From contig NZ_FSRT01000002.1 of the NCBI RefSeq assembly GCF_900143015.1, forward strand, positions 744,001 to 808,000: a stretch of DNA of 64,000 bases. The letters are read 5' to 3'. How positions within the stretch are numbered: the stretch's first letter is position 1; every line of letters begins with the position of its first letter. Positions 17,153 through 25,197 of this stretch are shown piece by piece. The position numbers and the translations under genes are program-made. The DNA comes from Fibrobacter sp. UWB11. Its GTDB lineage: Bacteria > Fibrobacterota > Fibrobacteria > Fibrobacterales > Fibrobacteraceae. The notes beneath the pieces were generated by a model. That model was not told where the DNA came from, ran no database searches, and saw nothing but the letters and a program-made list of their open reading frames with translations.

Positions 17153-20100
17153 TTAATTTCCGTAGTAGGCGTTATACTGGTTAATATACTGCTTGGCGAC
17201 GCGCTGCTGGATAAACAGGTAATCGGGCATTTCGGGCTTGATTTGCGGGAAGTGCGCAAGTCCGTCTGCAATTTCTTTCATCACGGTCTTGCCGAAGTAA
17301 GCGTCCTGCTTGAGGATGTCGTTGCGATCGAAAACTTTCGCGTCAATCGTTCCCTTGATGGTCAAGAGAGCCTGCACGATATCTTCGTCGAACTTCGAGA
17401 TAATCGGTGCTTGGCGCTTGGGTTCGCGTGCCTTGTTCTCTTCGCGAATGCGCTTGTGAACGTAGGCGAATTTCGTGTCGCCGTTGTACTTGCGCAAGAG
17501 GGCGTCGTTTGATTTGCGGAGTTCTTCAAGGCGTTTCAGAATGTCGTTCATCGCCTGGTTCTGCTCGTTATAAACGGCAAGGTTTTCCGGGGTAAAGCCG
17601 TGCTTGTCAAAAATGCGTTTGAACTCCTGTTCCAATTCAACAAACACAGGGTCTTCGTGGTCGAAGTTATCCAGAAATCCGCGAAGAGCACGTTTATACT
17701 TTTCACGCAGTTCCGTGCCGTTGTCGATGATTTTCAGTTCTTCCGTGCCAATGCAGCTAAAGTTGAACTCGATGTTCATCATAGCTTCGTTCACGGCAAA
17801 CTGCGTCGCCTCGCTGTTGGTCCACGTCTCTTTCTGGTTAATCATCGCAATGCGGTGGTTCACTTCCGAAAGCATGAGCGGCAACTTTTCGATGTTCAGC
17901 TTTTCAAAGTCCTTTTTAAGGGCCTCGTCACCGAAAGTACGCACAAGGTTCATCGCATCCTTGGCGAGTTCCAAGGCCTTACGGAGTTCAATCAAAACCT
18001 TCTTGTCTTCAAGGCTAGAAATCTCGGTAGAGAAAACTTCCGCGTTGTCGGTGGTATAACTGAACAGAGCCTGACGTGCCACCTTCATGTGATTGATAAG
18101 GGCGTCCTTATCTTCCATGACTTGATTGTACATGTCGGGCAAGTTATCGTCTGGGTCAGTATCGGCATCATTATAGCGGTTCAGTTCCTGCAAATATGCG
18201 GCATTGGTCTCGTCAAAATTCTTCTTGATGTTGGCAAAGTCAATCAGGAACCCGCGTTTCATATTCTTGTACGGGCGATTCACGCGTGTAATCGCCTGCA
18301 ACAAATTATGATCTTCGATTTTGCGACCGAAATACAATCGCTTAAGACGCGGTGCATCAAAGCCCGTCAGCAACATGTTGTAAACAATCAGAATATCAAT
18401 CGTGTAGTTCTTCTTGAAATCGTTGATAATCTGCTTGCGGGTTTCCTTGTCGTCGCTATCGAAGAGAATTAGGCCCGCTTTCAAGTTGATTTTCTGGATG
18501 CGGCTTTCATTGAGTTCGTCCTGAATCTCGTTGAAGAACTTGTACAAGTTTCGCGCCTGTTCCGAAGATTCAGCAATAATCATGCCGCCAAGGTCGTTGT
18601 CGCCCTGCATGGCACGGAACTTCGCCAAATCGTTGATGATGTAGCGGAGCAACGCCTTAACGTATGTGGGGTGCCGAATAATCATATCCTTCGAGACAGA
18701 ACCCTTCTCCACCAGTTTCTGCACGCTTTCGTAAGCATCGTTCAGTTTTTTGCGGTAACTTGTTTCGATATCTTCGCGGATAATCTTTAACGTATAGCCG
18801 TCTTGAATGGAACGGTCGTAATAATACGTGTGGAAGTAATCGCCAAAGACCTTGCAACTCGCCTTTTCACTCCCAATGAGCGGTGTGCCGGTAAGTGCAA
18901 TCTTGATGGCGTTCTTATCGGCATTGAAAAGGTTCGAAAGGAAACATCCGCCCGGTTTGTAGCCGCGATGCGCTTCGTCCATAATGAACACGCGTTGCAA
19001 ATTCGTGGCGTAATTCGGGATTTCCACTTTCTCGGTATCGTTTTCAAATTTTTGGATGTTCACCACGGTAATTTCATCGACACCGGCGTTGCCCTGCAAG
19101 GCCTGCTGCGTGCGGAACTGCTCCATGAGTTCCGTGCGGGAATTTGCCGTTGTCACCTTGAGGCCGCGATTGCTCAATTCTTCGGTTGCCTGCTCCAGCA
19201 AATCCAGGCGGTCCACAATAAAGTAGAATTTCGCGACTTTGTTCTGCTTGGCGTAATAGTCCTTGAGGACTTTGCTCAAGTGGAAAGAAAGTGCTGTCTT
19301 GCCCGAACCCTGCGTATGCCACACAATGCCGGATGTCGCACCCGCTGCCAGTTTTTCACGGATAATCATGGCCGCAAAAAATTGCTGGTACCGCATGATG
19401 TGCTTTTCGTGGCGGCTCTCGATTTGACCGTCCTTCTCTTTTTCGACATGCAAGTAAGCGATGCCGTACTTGAGCAAAAAGAGCAAGCGCTCCGGGCTCA
19501 CCATAGAAGTAAGCACGCGATTCGTGGGCGTGTTGATATCGAGATTCGTCTTGTATTCCGGATTCTCTTTCAAGACCGGAACATTGAAATCCATCAGGAC
19601 TCTCTTTTCGAGATCCGCAGGAATCGGCAAATAAGGATAATTGGCGTGGAACGGCGCGATTGCCGCACGCTTGGGGTTCTCTTCCCTGAAGCAGTTGAAA
19701 CGCGCTTCGTTTTTCGCAGCTGTGCAATAGAATACGCCTTCAATCGGGACAACGCCGCCCTTGGCATCGTACTCCATGTTGTTGGAGAAAATCATCAACT
19801 GCGTGATGTTGATAAAACGGCGGAACTTTTTCTTCGGAAAGCGCTCATCGTTCATCCGCTTGCTTTCGGCCACCATGCCGCCTACGTTATTCGGCTTCTT
19901 GACCTCGATAAACACGAGCGGAAGCCCGTTGACGAACAACGTAATGTCGGGGCGAAAACTTTCATCGCCATTCTTGCAAGTAAATTCCGCCGTGCAATGG
20001 TACGTGTTGTTTTCCGGGTGTTCAAAATCGACTAGGCGAAGTGGAGAATAGCTAGTAAGGCGCTTGTAGAACTGCTGGCCCAAATCGTCGTCATCCAGTT

Positions 20101-20332
20101 CCTTCTGGATATCCGATAGCACGCTCTGTGCAGAAACAGTCGCAGCCGGATTCAGCTTCTTGAACTGCTCCGCAAAAATGTCCACAAGGATGTTCGTTTC
20201 CGGGTCAAACGCGATGTTCGCCGGTGTTGCGCCAGACTCTGAAATTTTGCCCAAATACGTATAGCCGATGCGAGCCAAATGCTGAATCGCAGTCAGTTGA
20301 ACGCGCGTCGCTTCCGTAAAAAGATTAGGCAT
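17153..20332 (-). CDS. hsdR: Type I restriction endonuclease subunit
   Basis: HsdR of 1059 residues, the DNA translocase and nuclease of the type I complex. The N-terminal PD-(D/E)XK nuclease is seen in PDITLFVNGLPLVFIEVKK. It is followed by the SF2 motor: Walker A TQGSGKTALSF, DEAH box FIMDEAHRGY, motif III ALTGTPL, and motifs V/VI LLTGFDAP and QAITRVNRPY. It is the first gene of the minus-strand block and diverges from the 54-residue gene. The order hsdR-hsdM-hsdS is common; what is unusual is the two small genes between hsdM and hsdS and the long tail of other defence genes. Confidence 0.95.
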   Translation of the reverse strand: MPNLFTEATRVQLTAIQHLARIGYTYLGKISESGATPANIAFDPETNILVDIFAEQFKKLNPAATVSAQSVLSDIQKELDDDDLGQQFYKRLTSYSPLRLVDFEHPENNTYHCTAEFTCKNGDESFRPDITLFVNGLPLVFIEVKKPNNVGGMVAESKRMNDERFPKKKFRRFINITQLMIFSNNMEYDAKGGVVPIEGVFYCTAAKNEARFNCFREENPKRAAIAPFHANYPYLPIPADLEKRVLMDFNVPVLKENPEYKTNLDINTPTNRVLTSMVSPERLLFLLKYGIAYLHVEKEKDGQIESRHEKHIMRYQQFFAAMIIREKLAAGATSGIVWHTQGSGKTALSFHLSKVLKDYYAKQNKVAKFYFIVDRLDLLEQATEELSNRGLKVTTANSRTELMEQFRTQQALQGNAGVDEITVVNIQKFENDTEKVEIPNYATNLQRVFIMDEAHRGYKPGGCFLSNLFNADKNAIKIALTGTPLIGSEKASCKVFGDYFHTYYYDRSIQDGYTLKIIREDIETSYRKKLNDAYESVQKLVEKGSVSKDMIIRHPTYVKALLRYIINDLAKFRAMQGDNDLGGMIIAESSEQARNLYKFFNEIQDELNESRIQKINLKAGLILFDSDDKETRKQIINDFKKNYTIDILIVYNMLLTGFDAPRLKRLYFGRKIEDHNLLQAITRVNRPYKNMKRGFLIDFANIKKNFDETNAAYLQELNRYNDADTDPDDNLPDMYNQVMEDKDALINHMKVARQALFSYTTDNAEVFSTEISSLEDKKVLIELRKALELAKDAMNLVRTFGDEALKKDFEKLNIEKLPLMLSEVNHRIAMINQKETWTNSEATQFAVNEAMMNIEFNFSCIGTEELKIIDNGTELREKYKRALRGFLDNFDHEDPVFVELEQEFKRIFDKHGFTPENLAVYNEQNQAMNDILKRLEELRKSNDALLRKYNGDTKFAYVHKRIREENKAREPKRQAPIISKFDEDIVQALLTIKGTIDAKVFDRNDILKQDAYFGKTVMKEIADGLAHFPQIKPEMPDYLFIQQRVAKQYINQYNAYYGN

Positions 20333-20456
20333 AAAAACAATATCGCTTGTGTGTATAAAACGCTCTTCGTGAATATAAGTTTTTAAGCTGTCAGTAAAGT
20401 GTCACGGCAAAAAAATTATTGACTTTCGGCGCATTTGAAAAATTCAATTTCACCTC

Positions 20457-20485
20457 TTGACAAATACTGCACAAAAGTGTAGTTT
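20457..20485 (+). promoter_or_regulatory. Candidate sigma-70 promoter of the 54-residue gene
   Basis: TTGACA (20457-20462), 17-base spacer, TAGTTT (20480-20485). It is followed 60 bases later by GAAAGGAG and the ATG at 20545. Confidence 0.5.
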
Positions 20486-20544
20486 TAGATAGTCGTTTAA
20501 AAACATCTGCGTTTATAAAGCTTGTACGCAGAAAGGAGAAAATA

Positions 20545-20709
20545 ATGTACAATACCGCCAATGGCACCGTCACCGACGCCGAAGCCGCCGAAATCGATTC
20601 CCTCAACAACGAAATCTGGAAAAACTTCTGGAACATCCCCCGCGAAAAGCGCACCAAAGCAGACTGGGAAAAGCTGCTCGATATTCAAATTTTGGTGAAA
20701 AAGGGGTGA
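20545..20709 (+). CDS. Unknown 54-residue protein
   Basis: A small open frame of 54 codons with a strong ribosome binding site (AAAGGAG, 7 bases before the ATG) and a promoter-like sequence upstream. The protein starts MYNTANGTVTDAEAAEID, contains an aromatic segment EIWKNFWNIPREKR and ends ILVKKG. It has no membrane segment and is probably a helical soluble protein. I do not recognise it. It lies between hsdR (divergent) and the HicAB pair, with 38 bases between its stop and the HicAB promoter. Confidence 0.55.
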   Translation: MYNTANGTVTDAEAAEIDSLNNEIWKNFWNIPREKRTKADWEKLLDIQILVKKG

Positions 20710-20740
20710 AAATAAGGCGACATCCTCTATTTTTATAAAT

Positions 20741-20782
20741 AAATATATTGACAATTAAACAAATATATTGTATTTTAAACAA
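20741..20782 (+). promoter_or_regulatory. HicAB promoter with tandem 22-base operator repeats
   Basis: TTGACA (20748-20753), 17-base spacer and TATTTT (20771-20776) form a near-consensus sigma-70 promoter. Two direct repeats overlap it: AAATATATTG-ACAA-TTAAACAA at 20741-20762 and AAATATATTG-TATT-TTAAACAA at 20761-20782, identical except for the middle four bases. The -10 element ends only five bases before the hicA ATG, so the message is probably leaderless. The repeats are the obvious binding site for the HTH domain of HicB. Confidence 0.6.
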
Positions 20783-20958
20783 TGAAGTTTAAAGATATCT
20801 GCGACTATGCACGTAAAAAAGGCTGGGAGCTAGGGCGAATCAACGGTGACCACCACATATTCGTGAAGCAAGGCAAGCGCCCCGTTCCAATACAACGAAA
20901 CAAGCACGAGATAGAAGGCGTCTATCTCAAGCGCATCTTGAAACAATTTGACCAGTAG
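20782..20958 (+). CDS. hicA: HicA-family mRNA interferase toxin
   Basis: Toxin of 58 residues with the HicA dsRBD-like fold. It starts MKFKDICDYARKKGWEL, and the catalytic histidine is in GDHHIFVKQG; the end is EGVYLKRILKQFD, typical of the family. HicA cleaves mRNA on ribosomes and is neutralised by HicB, whose gene starts 8 bases downstream. No Shine-Dalgarno precedes the ATG, and the promoter -10 is almost adjacent, which points to leaderless translation. Confidence 0.88.
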   Translation: MKFKDICDYARKKGWELGRINGDHHIFVKQGKRPVPIQRNKHEIEGVYLKRILKQFDQ

Positions 20959-20966
20959 AGGCATCC

Positions 20967-21386
20967 ATGAATTACGCAGCAAAAATAGAGAAAGACAAGG
21001 ACATGGGCTTCGTGGTTTCGTTCCCTGACCTGCCCAACGTGAACGCGTTCGGCGACACGCAGGAGGAAGCACTCAAGCAGGCGAAGGACGCGCTCGACGG
21101 TGCGATGGAATGCGACTTGGATCTCGGCAACACAATGATTCTTCCTAAGACGATGCCTGATTCCGACAAGGGGCTCTACCCGGTCGAACTCTCCCCGCGA
21201 ATCGAAATCGCATACAAACTTTTTGAAGCGCGCAGGGGTCAAAAGAAAAGCGATGTGGCACGACGCGCAAACATCACCCCGCAAGCATACCAACGTTTCG
21301 AAACTCCGAAAGGATCACCTTCCATCGAGACGCTCTACAAGCTGGCACATGCCCTCGGCAAACAACTTGTAATTGAGTTCGTGTAA
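20967..21386 (+). CDS. hicB: HicB-family antitoxin with XRE-type HTH
   Basis: Antitoxin of 139 residues. The N-terminal 60 residues are the HicB partial RNase H-like fold (YAAKIEKDKDMGFVVSFPDLP, GDTQEEALKQAKDAL). The C-terminal 50 residues are a helix-turn-helix (KSDVARRANITPQAYQRFE). It should neutralise HicA directly and repress the operon, and the repeats at 20741-20782 are the likely operator. HicB types with an HTH rather than a ribbon-helix-helix are common. Confidence 0.9.
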   Translation: MNYAAKIEKDKDMGFVVSFPDLPNVNAFGDTQEEALKQAKDALDGAMECDLDLGNTMILPKTMPDSDKGLYPVELSPRIEIAYKLFEARRGQKKSDVARRANITPQAYQRFETPKGSPSIETLYKLAHALGKQLVIEFV

Positions 21387-21418
21387 TATCGGGCTTTGCC
21401 CTCCAGGAAGACAGCCCC

Positions 21419-22324
21419 CTACCGACAATGTTTCTTTAACGCTGCGATGTACGCTTCGGCATATCTTGATTTCGTGATGCCTTTGCGCATAACATAACCG
21501 ACGGTCATTTTGTCGTGGACATCGAGGCGTTTTGCGATGATGTTCTTGCCGTTGAGTTTGTGGCTAATGACGCCGGAGCAAATGGTGTAGCCGTCAAGGC
21601 CGATGAGCAAGTTGAAAAGTGTAGCGCGGTCACGGACTTTGATGTTTCGCGGACAGTCGAAATCGATGGCAGTGAGCGGTTCTTCGGCAAAGTAGAACGA
21701 GTTGAAATCGCCCTGTTCGTAAGTCAAGTACGGAAACGGTTTGAGATCCGCAAGTGTGATTTTTTCTTTTTTCGCAAGCGGATTCTTCGATGACATGAAC
21801 ACGTGAAGCGGTGTTGCAAAAAGCGGTTCAAACACAAGATTGTTCTTTTGAATGAGCTTGGTGATGACCTTTTCGTTTTTATCGCTGAGGTAAAGCACGC
21901 CCATTTCACTTTTCATTTTGGCTACATCGTCAATGATTTCGTTTGTTTGCGTTTCACGGAGCGTAAAATCGTAGCTCGGGCCGCCGAACTTGCGAATAAC
22001 ATCGACAAACGCATTCACGGCAAAAGAATAGTGCTGGCAGCTGACGGAGAAAATCATATTGCCGCCCTTGCCACCTTTATAGCGGTCTTCCAAAAGCGTC
22101 GCCTGTTCCAGAACCTGCCTTGCGTACGAAAGGAATTCATCGCCTTCGTTTGTGATGGTCACGCCTTTGTTGGAGCGGTTGAAAATCGTGACACCCATTT
22201 CTTCTTCAAGTTCGTGGATAGCAGCGGTAAGGCTCGGTTGCGAGATAAAAACGCGCTTGGAGGCTTCAGTAATGTTTCGCGTGTCCGCAATAGCAATGGC
22301 GTATTTAAGTTGTTGTAGAGTCAT
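21419..22324 (-). CDS. LysR-type regulator, probable methionine regulator
   Basis: LysR family protein of 301 residues: winged HTH in the first 60 residues (LQQLKYAIAIADTRNITEAS, ISQPSLTAAIHELEEEMG) and a periplasmic-binding-like effector domain after residue 90. It diverges from metE across 140 bases that contain a perfect ATAG-N7-CTAT palindrome with T-N11-A spacing, the usual LysR box. The arrangement is that of MetR/MtaR-type regulators. The same site recurs before the permease operon at 25.2 kb. A metE regulator is strongly suggested by context; the effector is unknown (homocysteine in E. coli MetR). Confidence 0.8.
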   Translation of the reverse strand: MTLQQLKYAIAIADTRNITEASKRVFISQPSLTAAIHELEEEMGVTIFNRSNKGVTITNEGDEFLSYARQVLEQATLLEDRYKGGKGGNMIFSVSCQHYSFAVNAFVDVIRKFGGPSYDFTLRETQTNEIIDDVAKMKSEMGVLYLSDKNEKVITKLIQKNNLVFEPLFATPLHVFMSSKNPLAKKEKITLADLKPFPYLTYEQGDFNSFYFAEEPLTAIDFDCPRNIKVRDRATLFNLLIGLDGYTICSGVISHKLNGKNIIAKRLDVHDKMTVGYVMRKGITKSRYAEAYIAALKKHCR

Positions 22325-22350
22325 AAGTTTTCCTTATCGCTAGTTATAAA

Positions 22351-22375
22351 TCACCATAGGAAAAATCTATGGTGA
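22351..22375. promoter_or_regulatory. LysR operator between the regulator and metE
   Basis: Perfect inverted repeat: TCACCATAG (22351-22359), 7-base spacer GAAAAAT, CTATGGTGA (22367-22375). The core ATAG-N7-CTAT contains a T-N11-A box. It lies 27 bases before the regulator ATG on the minus strand and 90 bases before metE. Downstream at 22380-22393 is an A-rich block ending TAGTAT that is also conserved at the second site. Confidence 0.75.
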
Positions 22376-22393
22376 ACGTATAAAAAATAGTAT

Positions 22394-22422
22394 TTTACCG
22401 ATGATAAAAAGTGAGGTATATT
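22394..22422 (+). promoter_or_regulatory. Possible metE promoter
   Basis: TTTACC (22394-22399), 17-base spacer, TATATT (22417-22422), downstream of the LysR operator, with the AAAAAGGTAGG ribosome binding site and ATG (22465) following. The conserved TAGTAT at 22388-22393 is an alternative -10 that would place the operator just upstream of a weak -35. Confidence 0.35.
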
Positions 22423-22464
22423 TGGAGCGTTCAAAAAACAAAGTAAAAAGGTAGGTAAAACACT

Positions 22465-24732
22465 ATGAGCATTAAAACATCTGTAATTGGTTTCCCGCGT
22501 ATCGGTAAGAATCGTGAACTTAAGTTTGCAAGCGAAAAGTTCTTCAAGGGCGAAATCTCTGAAGCAGAACTCCAGAAGGTCGCCGCAGAAATCCGCCAGT
22601 ACGGTTGGCAGAAGCAGAAGGCCGCAGGTATCGACTTCATCCCGTCCAACGACTTCTCGTTCTACGATAATGTTCTCGACACTGCATTTTTGCTGAACGT
22701 CATTCCGGAACGCTACAGCAGCCTCGAATTGAGCACGCTCGAAAAGTATTTCGCCGCCGCCCACGGTTACCAGGGTGCAAAGGGCGATGTGAAGGCCCTC
22801 CCGATGAAGAAATGGTTCAATACGAACTATCATTACATTGTTCCTGAAATTGACGATGCCACCGAACTCAAGCTCGTCGGCAAGAAGCCGGTTGAAGAAT
22901 TCAACGAAGCCAAATCGGCCGGAATTGAATCCGTTCCGACGCTCATCGGCGCATACACATTCCTCCGCCTCGCCCGCTACAACGGCAACAAGAAGGCCAA
23001 GGACTTCGCCGCAGCAGCTGTCAACGCTTACGCAGAACTCGCTGAAAAGCTCGCCGCAGCAGGCGCCAAGTGGATTTCTTTCGCAGAACCGGCTCTCGTA
23101 TTCGACGTAACTGCAGAAGAACGCGAACTCTTCAAGACGATTTACGCTGAACTCTTGAGAAAGATCGGCGAAAAGAAGAACCTCAAGATTGCATTGCAGA
23201 CTTACTTCGGCGACATCCGCGATGTTTATCAGGATGTGGCCGCACTCGGCTTTGACGCTATCGGTTTGGATTTCGTCGAAGGGCTTAAGTCTCTTGAACT
23301 TTTGAAGACGGGTTTCCCAAAGAACACGCTCCTCTTAGCAGGCGTTGTAAACGGCAAGAACATCTGGCGCGCCGATTACGCACAGAAGAATGCAATTCTC
23401 GACGAAATCAAGAAGTATGTCGCTGCAGAAAACGTTGTGGTTGGCACTTCTTGCTCTCTCTTGCACGTGCCCTACACGGTTGCCGCAGAACAGAAGCTCT
23501 CGGCTGACATTCTCAAGCACTTCGCATTCGCCGAAGAAAAGCTCGTGGAAATTGCAGAACTCGCAAGCGCTGACGCAGATGCACTCGCCAAGAACAAGGC
23601 TTTGTTCGCAACTGCTCGCGTGCAGGCAAACGCAAAGGTTCAGGCTGAGCTCGCCGCCCTCGGCGCTGCTGATTTCGAACGCAAGCCGAGCCGCCTCGAA
23701 CGTCGCGAAGTGCAGAAGGCAGAATTCAAGTTGCCGGCATTCCCGACAACGACAATCGGCTCCTTCCCGCAGACTGCCGAAGTTCGCGCCAACCGCGCTG
23801 CATTCCGCAAGGGTGAAATTTCCAAGGAACAGTACGTCGCATTCAACCAGAAGAAGATTGCCGAATGCATCAAGTTGCAGGAAGAAATTGGCCTCGACGT
23901 GATTGTCCACGGTGAATTTGAACGCAATGACATGGTGGAATATTTCGGTTCCAAGATTGACGGTTTTGTGTTCACGCAGAACGCCTGGGTGCAGAGCTAC
24001 GGTACCCGTTGCGTGAAGCCGCCTGTCGTTTGGGGTGACGTGAGCCGCAGCGCTCCGATTACGGTTGAATGGTCCGTTTTCGCACAAAGTTGCACCAAGA
24101 AGCCGGTGAAGGGCATGCTTACGGGCCCTGTCACGATTCTCAACTGGTCCTTCCCGCGTGAAGATGTTTCCTTGAAGACGCAGGCTCAGGAAATCGGCCT
24201 TGCCATCCGTGATGAAGTTTTGGACCTCGAAAAGAACGGCATCAGAATCATCCAGATTGACGAAGCCGCACTCCGCGAAAAGCTGCCGCTCCGCAAGAGC
24301 GACTGGCACAAGGAATACCTCGACTGGGCAATCCCAGCATTCCGCTTGGTGCATGCCAAGGTCAAGCCCGAAACGCAAATCCACACGCACATGTGCTATA
24401 GCGAATTCAACGACATCGTCCGCGACATCGACAACATGGACGCCGACGTGATTACGTTCGAAGCTAGCCGTTCCGACCTCAAGCTGCTCGACGCCTTGAA
24501 CGACGCCAAGTTCGAAACGCAGGTGGGCCCGGGTGTTTACGACATCCACTCTCCGCGCGTTCCGTCCGAACAGGAAATCGTTGACGCCCTCCACAAGATC
24601 ATCGCGAAGGTCCCGCAGCAAAACGTGTGGGTGAACCCGGATTGCGGCCTCAAGACTCGTGGCGAAACCGAAACGACGGCAAGCCTCAAGAACCTCGTCG
24701 CCGCCGCCAAGAAACTCCGCGAAGAAAAGTAA
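22465..24732 (+). CDS. metE: Cobalamin-independent methionine synthase
   Basis: MetE of 755 residues transfers the methyl group of 5-methyltetrahydrofolate (polyglutamate) to homocysteine. N-terminal domain starts [17 protein letters not shown]. The C-terminal catalytic barrel begins about residue 430 ([12 protein letters not shown]) and carries the zinc ligands: His and Cys in HTHMCYSEF and the final Cys in [10 protein letters not shown]. Full length for the family. It diverges from the LysR gene and stands alone as a transcript; highly adapted codon use suggests strong expression. Confidence 0.97.
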   Translation: MSIKTSVIGFPRIGKNRELKFASEKFFKGEISEAELQKVAAEIRQYGWQKQKAAGIDFIPSNDFSFYDNVLDTAFLLNVIPERYSSLELSTLEKYFAAAHGYQGAKGDVKALPMKKWFNTNYHYIVPEIDDATELKLVGKKPVEEFNEAKSAGIESVPTLIGAYTFLRLARYNGNKKAKDFAAAAVNAYAELAEKLAAAGAKWISFAEPALVFDVTAEERELFKTIYAELLRKIGEKKNLKIALQTYFGDIRDVYQDVAALGFDAIGLDFVEGLKSLELLKTGFPKNTLLLAGVVNGKNIWRADYAQKNAILDEIKKYVAAENVVVGTSCSLLHVPYTVAAEQKLSADILKHFAFAEEKLVEIAELASADADALAKNKALFATARVQANAKVQAELAALGAADFERKPSRLERREVQKAEFKLPAFPTTTIGSFPQTAEVRANRAAFRKGEISKEQYVAFNQKKIAECIKLQEEIGLDVIVHGEFERNDMVEYFGSKIDGFVFTQNAWVQSYGTRCVKPPVVWGDVSRSAPITVEWSVFAQSCTKKPVKGMLTGPVTILNWSFPREDVSLKTQAQEIGLAIRDEVLDLEKNGIRIIQIDEAALREKLPLRKSDWHKEYLDWAIPAFRLVHAKVKPETQIHTHMCYSEFNDIVRDIDNMDADVITFEASRSDLKLLDALNDAKFETQVGPGVYDIHSPRVPSEQEIVDALHKIIAKVPQQNVWVNPDCGLKTRGETETTASLKNLVAAAKKLREEK

Positions 24733-24742
24733 AGCAAGAACG

Positions 24743-24782
24743 CACTGGATCCTATCGGCCTATGGCCTCCAGGATGACAGTG
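24743..24782. repeat. REP-like interrupted palindrome, copy 1
   Basis: CACTGGATCCTATCGGCC, then TAT, then GGCCTCCAGGATGACAGTG: outer arms CACTG/CAGTG, middle TCCT/AGGA, inner GGCC/GGCC. The core GGATCCTATCG...CAGGATGAC recurs at 25125 and, inverted, at 37442. Confidence 0.6.
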
Positions 24783-24997
24783 CGCCATTCGCAAAAAACT
24801 TACACCTCTACTGTCGTTGCAAGGAACACCTCTCTTTACTGATAGACAGATTCTAAGTTCGCTCTAGTCTATCGCTCATCCCCTTGCGATGGCGGTAAAC
24901 GAACTAATCCCCGTGTGCGTAATGCCGCGGGGATTTCCATTTATACACAAATTTCATCAAAAACAATTTCTAACCAAATTCTATCACCACAGCGTTT

Positions 24998-25016
24998 CTA
25001 TAGCAAAAATCTATAA
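24998..25016. promoter_or_regulatory. Second LysR operator, before the CytX-like operon
   Basis: CTATAG (24998-25003), CAAAAAT, CTATAA (25011-25016): the same ATAG-N7-CTAT core as the metE operator, with the same central AAAAAT. From the core to the following ATAAAAAA...TAGTAT block (25023-25037) the spacing equals that in the metE region, 29 bases from the G of ATAG to the T of TAGTAT. TATAAT overlaps at 25039-25044. Confidence 0.65.
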
Positions 25017-25124
25017 CAAAGCATAAAAAAGTAGTATATATAATAGGTCTTGCGACCACCCCACCCCATTGCTATCTTTGTGCCGCATTTGAAAGAAGCA
25101 TCAAAAAACAAATGCAAGAAATAA

Positions 25125-25155
25125 TGGATCCTATCGCCTTCGGCTTCAGGATGAC
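25125..25155. repeat. REP-like element, copy 2
   Basis: TGGATCCTATCGCC, TTCGGC, TTCAGGATGAC, nearly the same as copy 1 but with a shorter inner stem (GCC-TTC-GGC). It lies between the operator and the permease start, in the 5' leader. Confidence 0.6.
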
Positions 25156-25197
25156 GAAAGCGAAGCGACAAGCGAAAGAGACAACAGGAGGTGCAAC

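Larger units (their letters stand above)
24783..25197. other. Intergenic region between metE and the permease operon
   Basis: No gene seen. It contains a hairpin AATCCCCG (24906-24913) / CGGGGATT (24928-24935) with a short T-rich 3' flank, possibly a weak metE terminator; a second LysR box (24998-25016) with a conserved A-rich block to 25037; and a REP-like repeat at 25125-25155. I see no THI-box. Confidence 0.5.

Noticed and set aside
15461-17512. 683-codon open frame on the plus strand opposite hsdM
   Set aside because: Its composition is the Val/Phe/Leu-rich mirror of G+C-rich hsdM codons; hsdM has all catalytic motifs, and no domain is visible in the antisense frame.
18803-20035. 410-codon plus-strand frame opposite hsdR
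   Set aside because: Antisense shadow; the sense frame carries the complete SF2 motor motifs.
23335-24621. 428-codon minus-strand frame opposite metE
   Set aside because: Antisense shadow of highly expressed metE codons.
25040-25197. TPP riboswitch before the CytX-like gene
   Set aside because: Expected because of the gene family, but I do not find the CUGAGA and GGGAUC-type conserved blocks.
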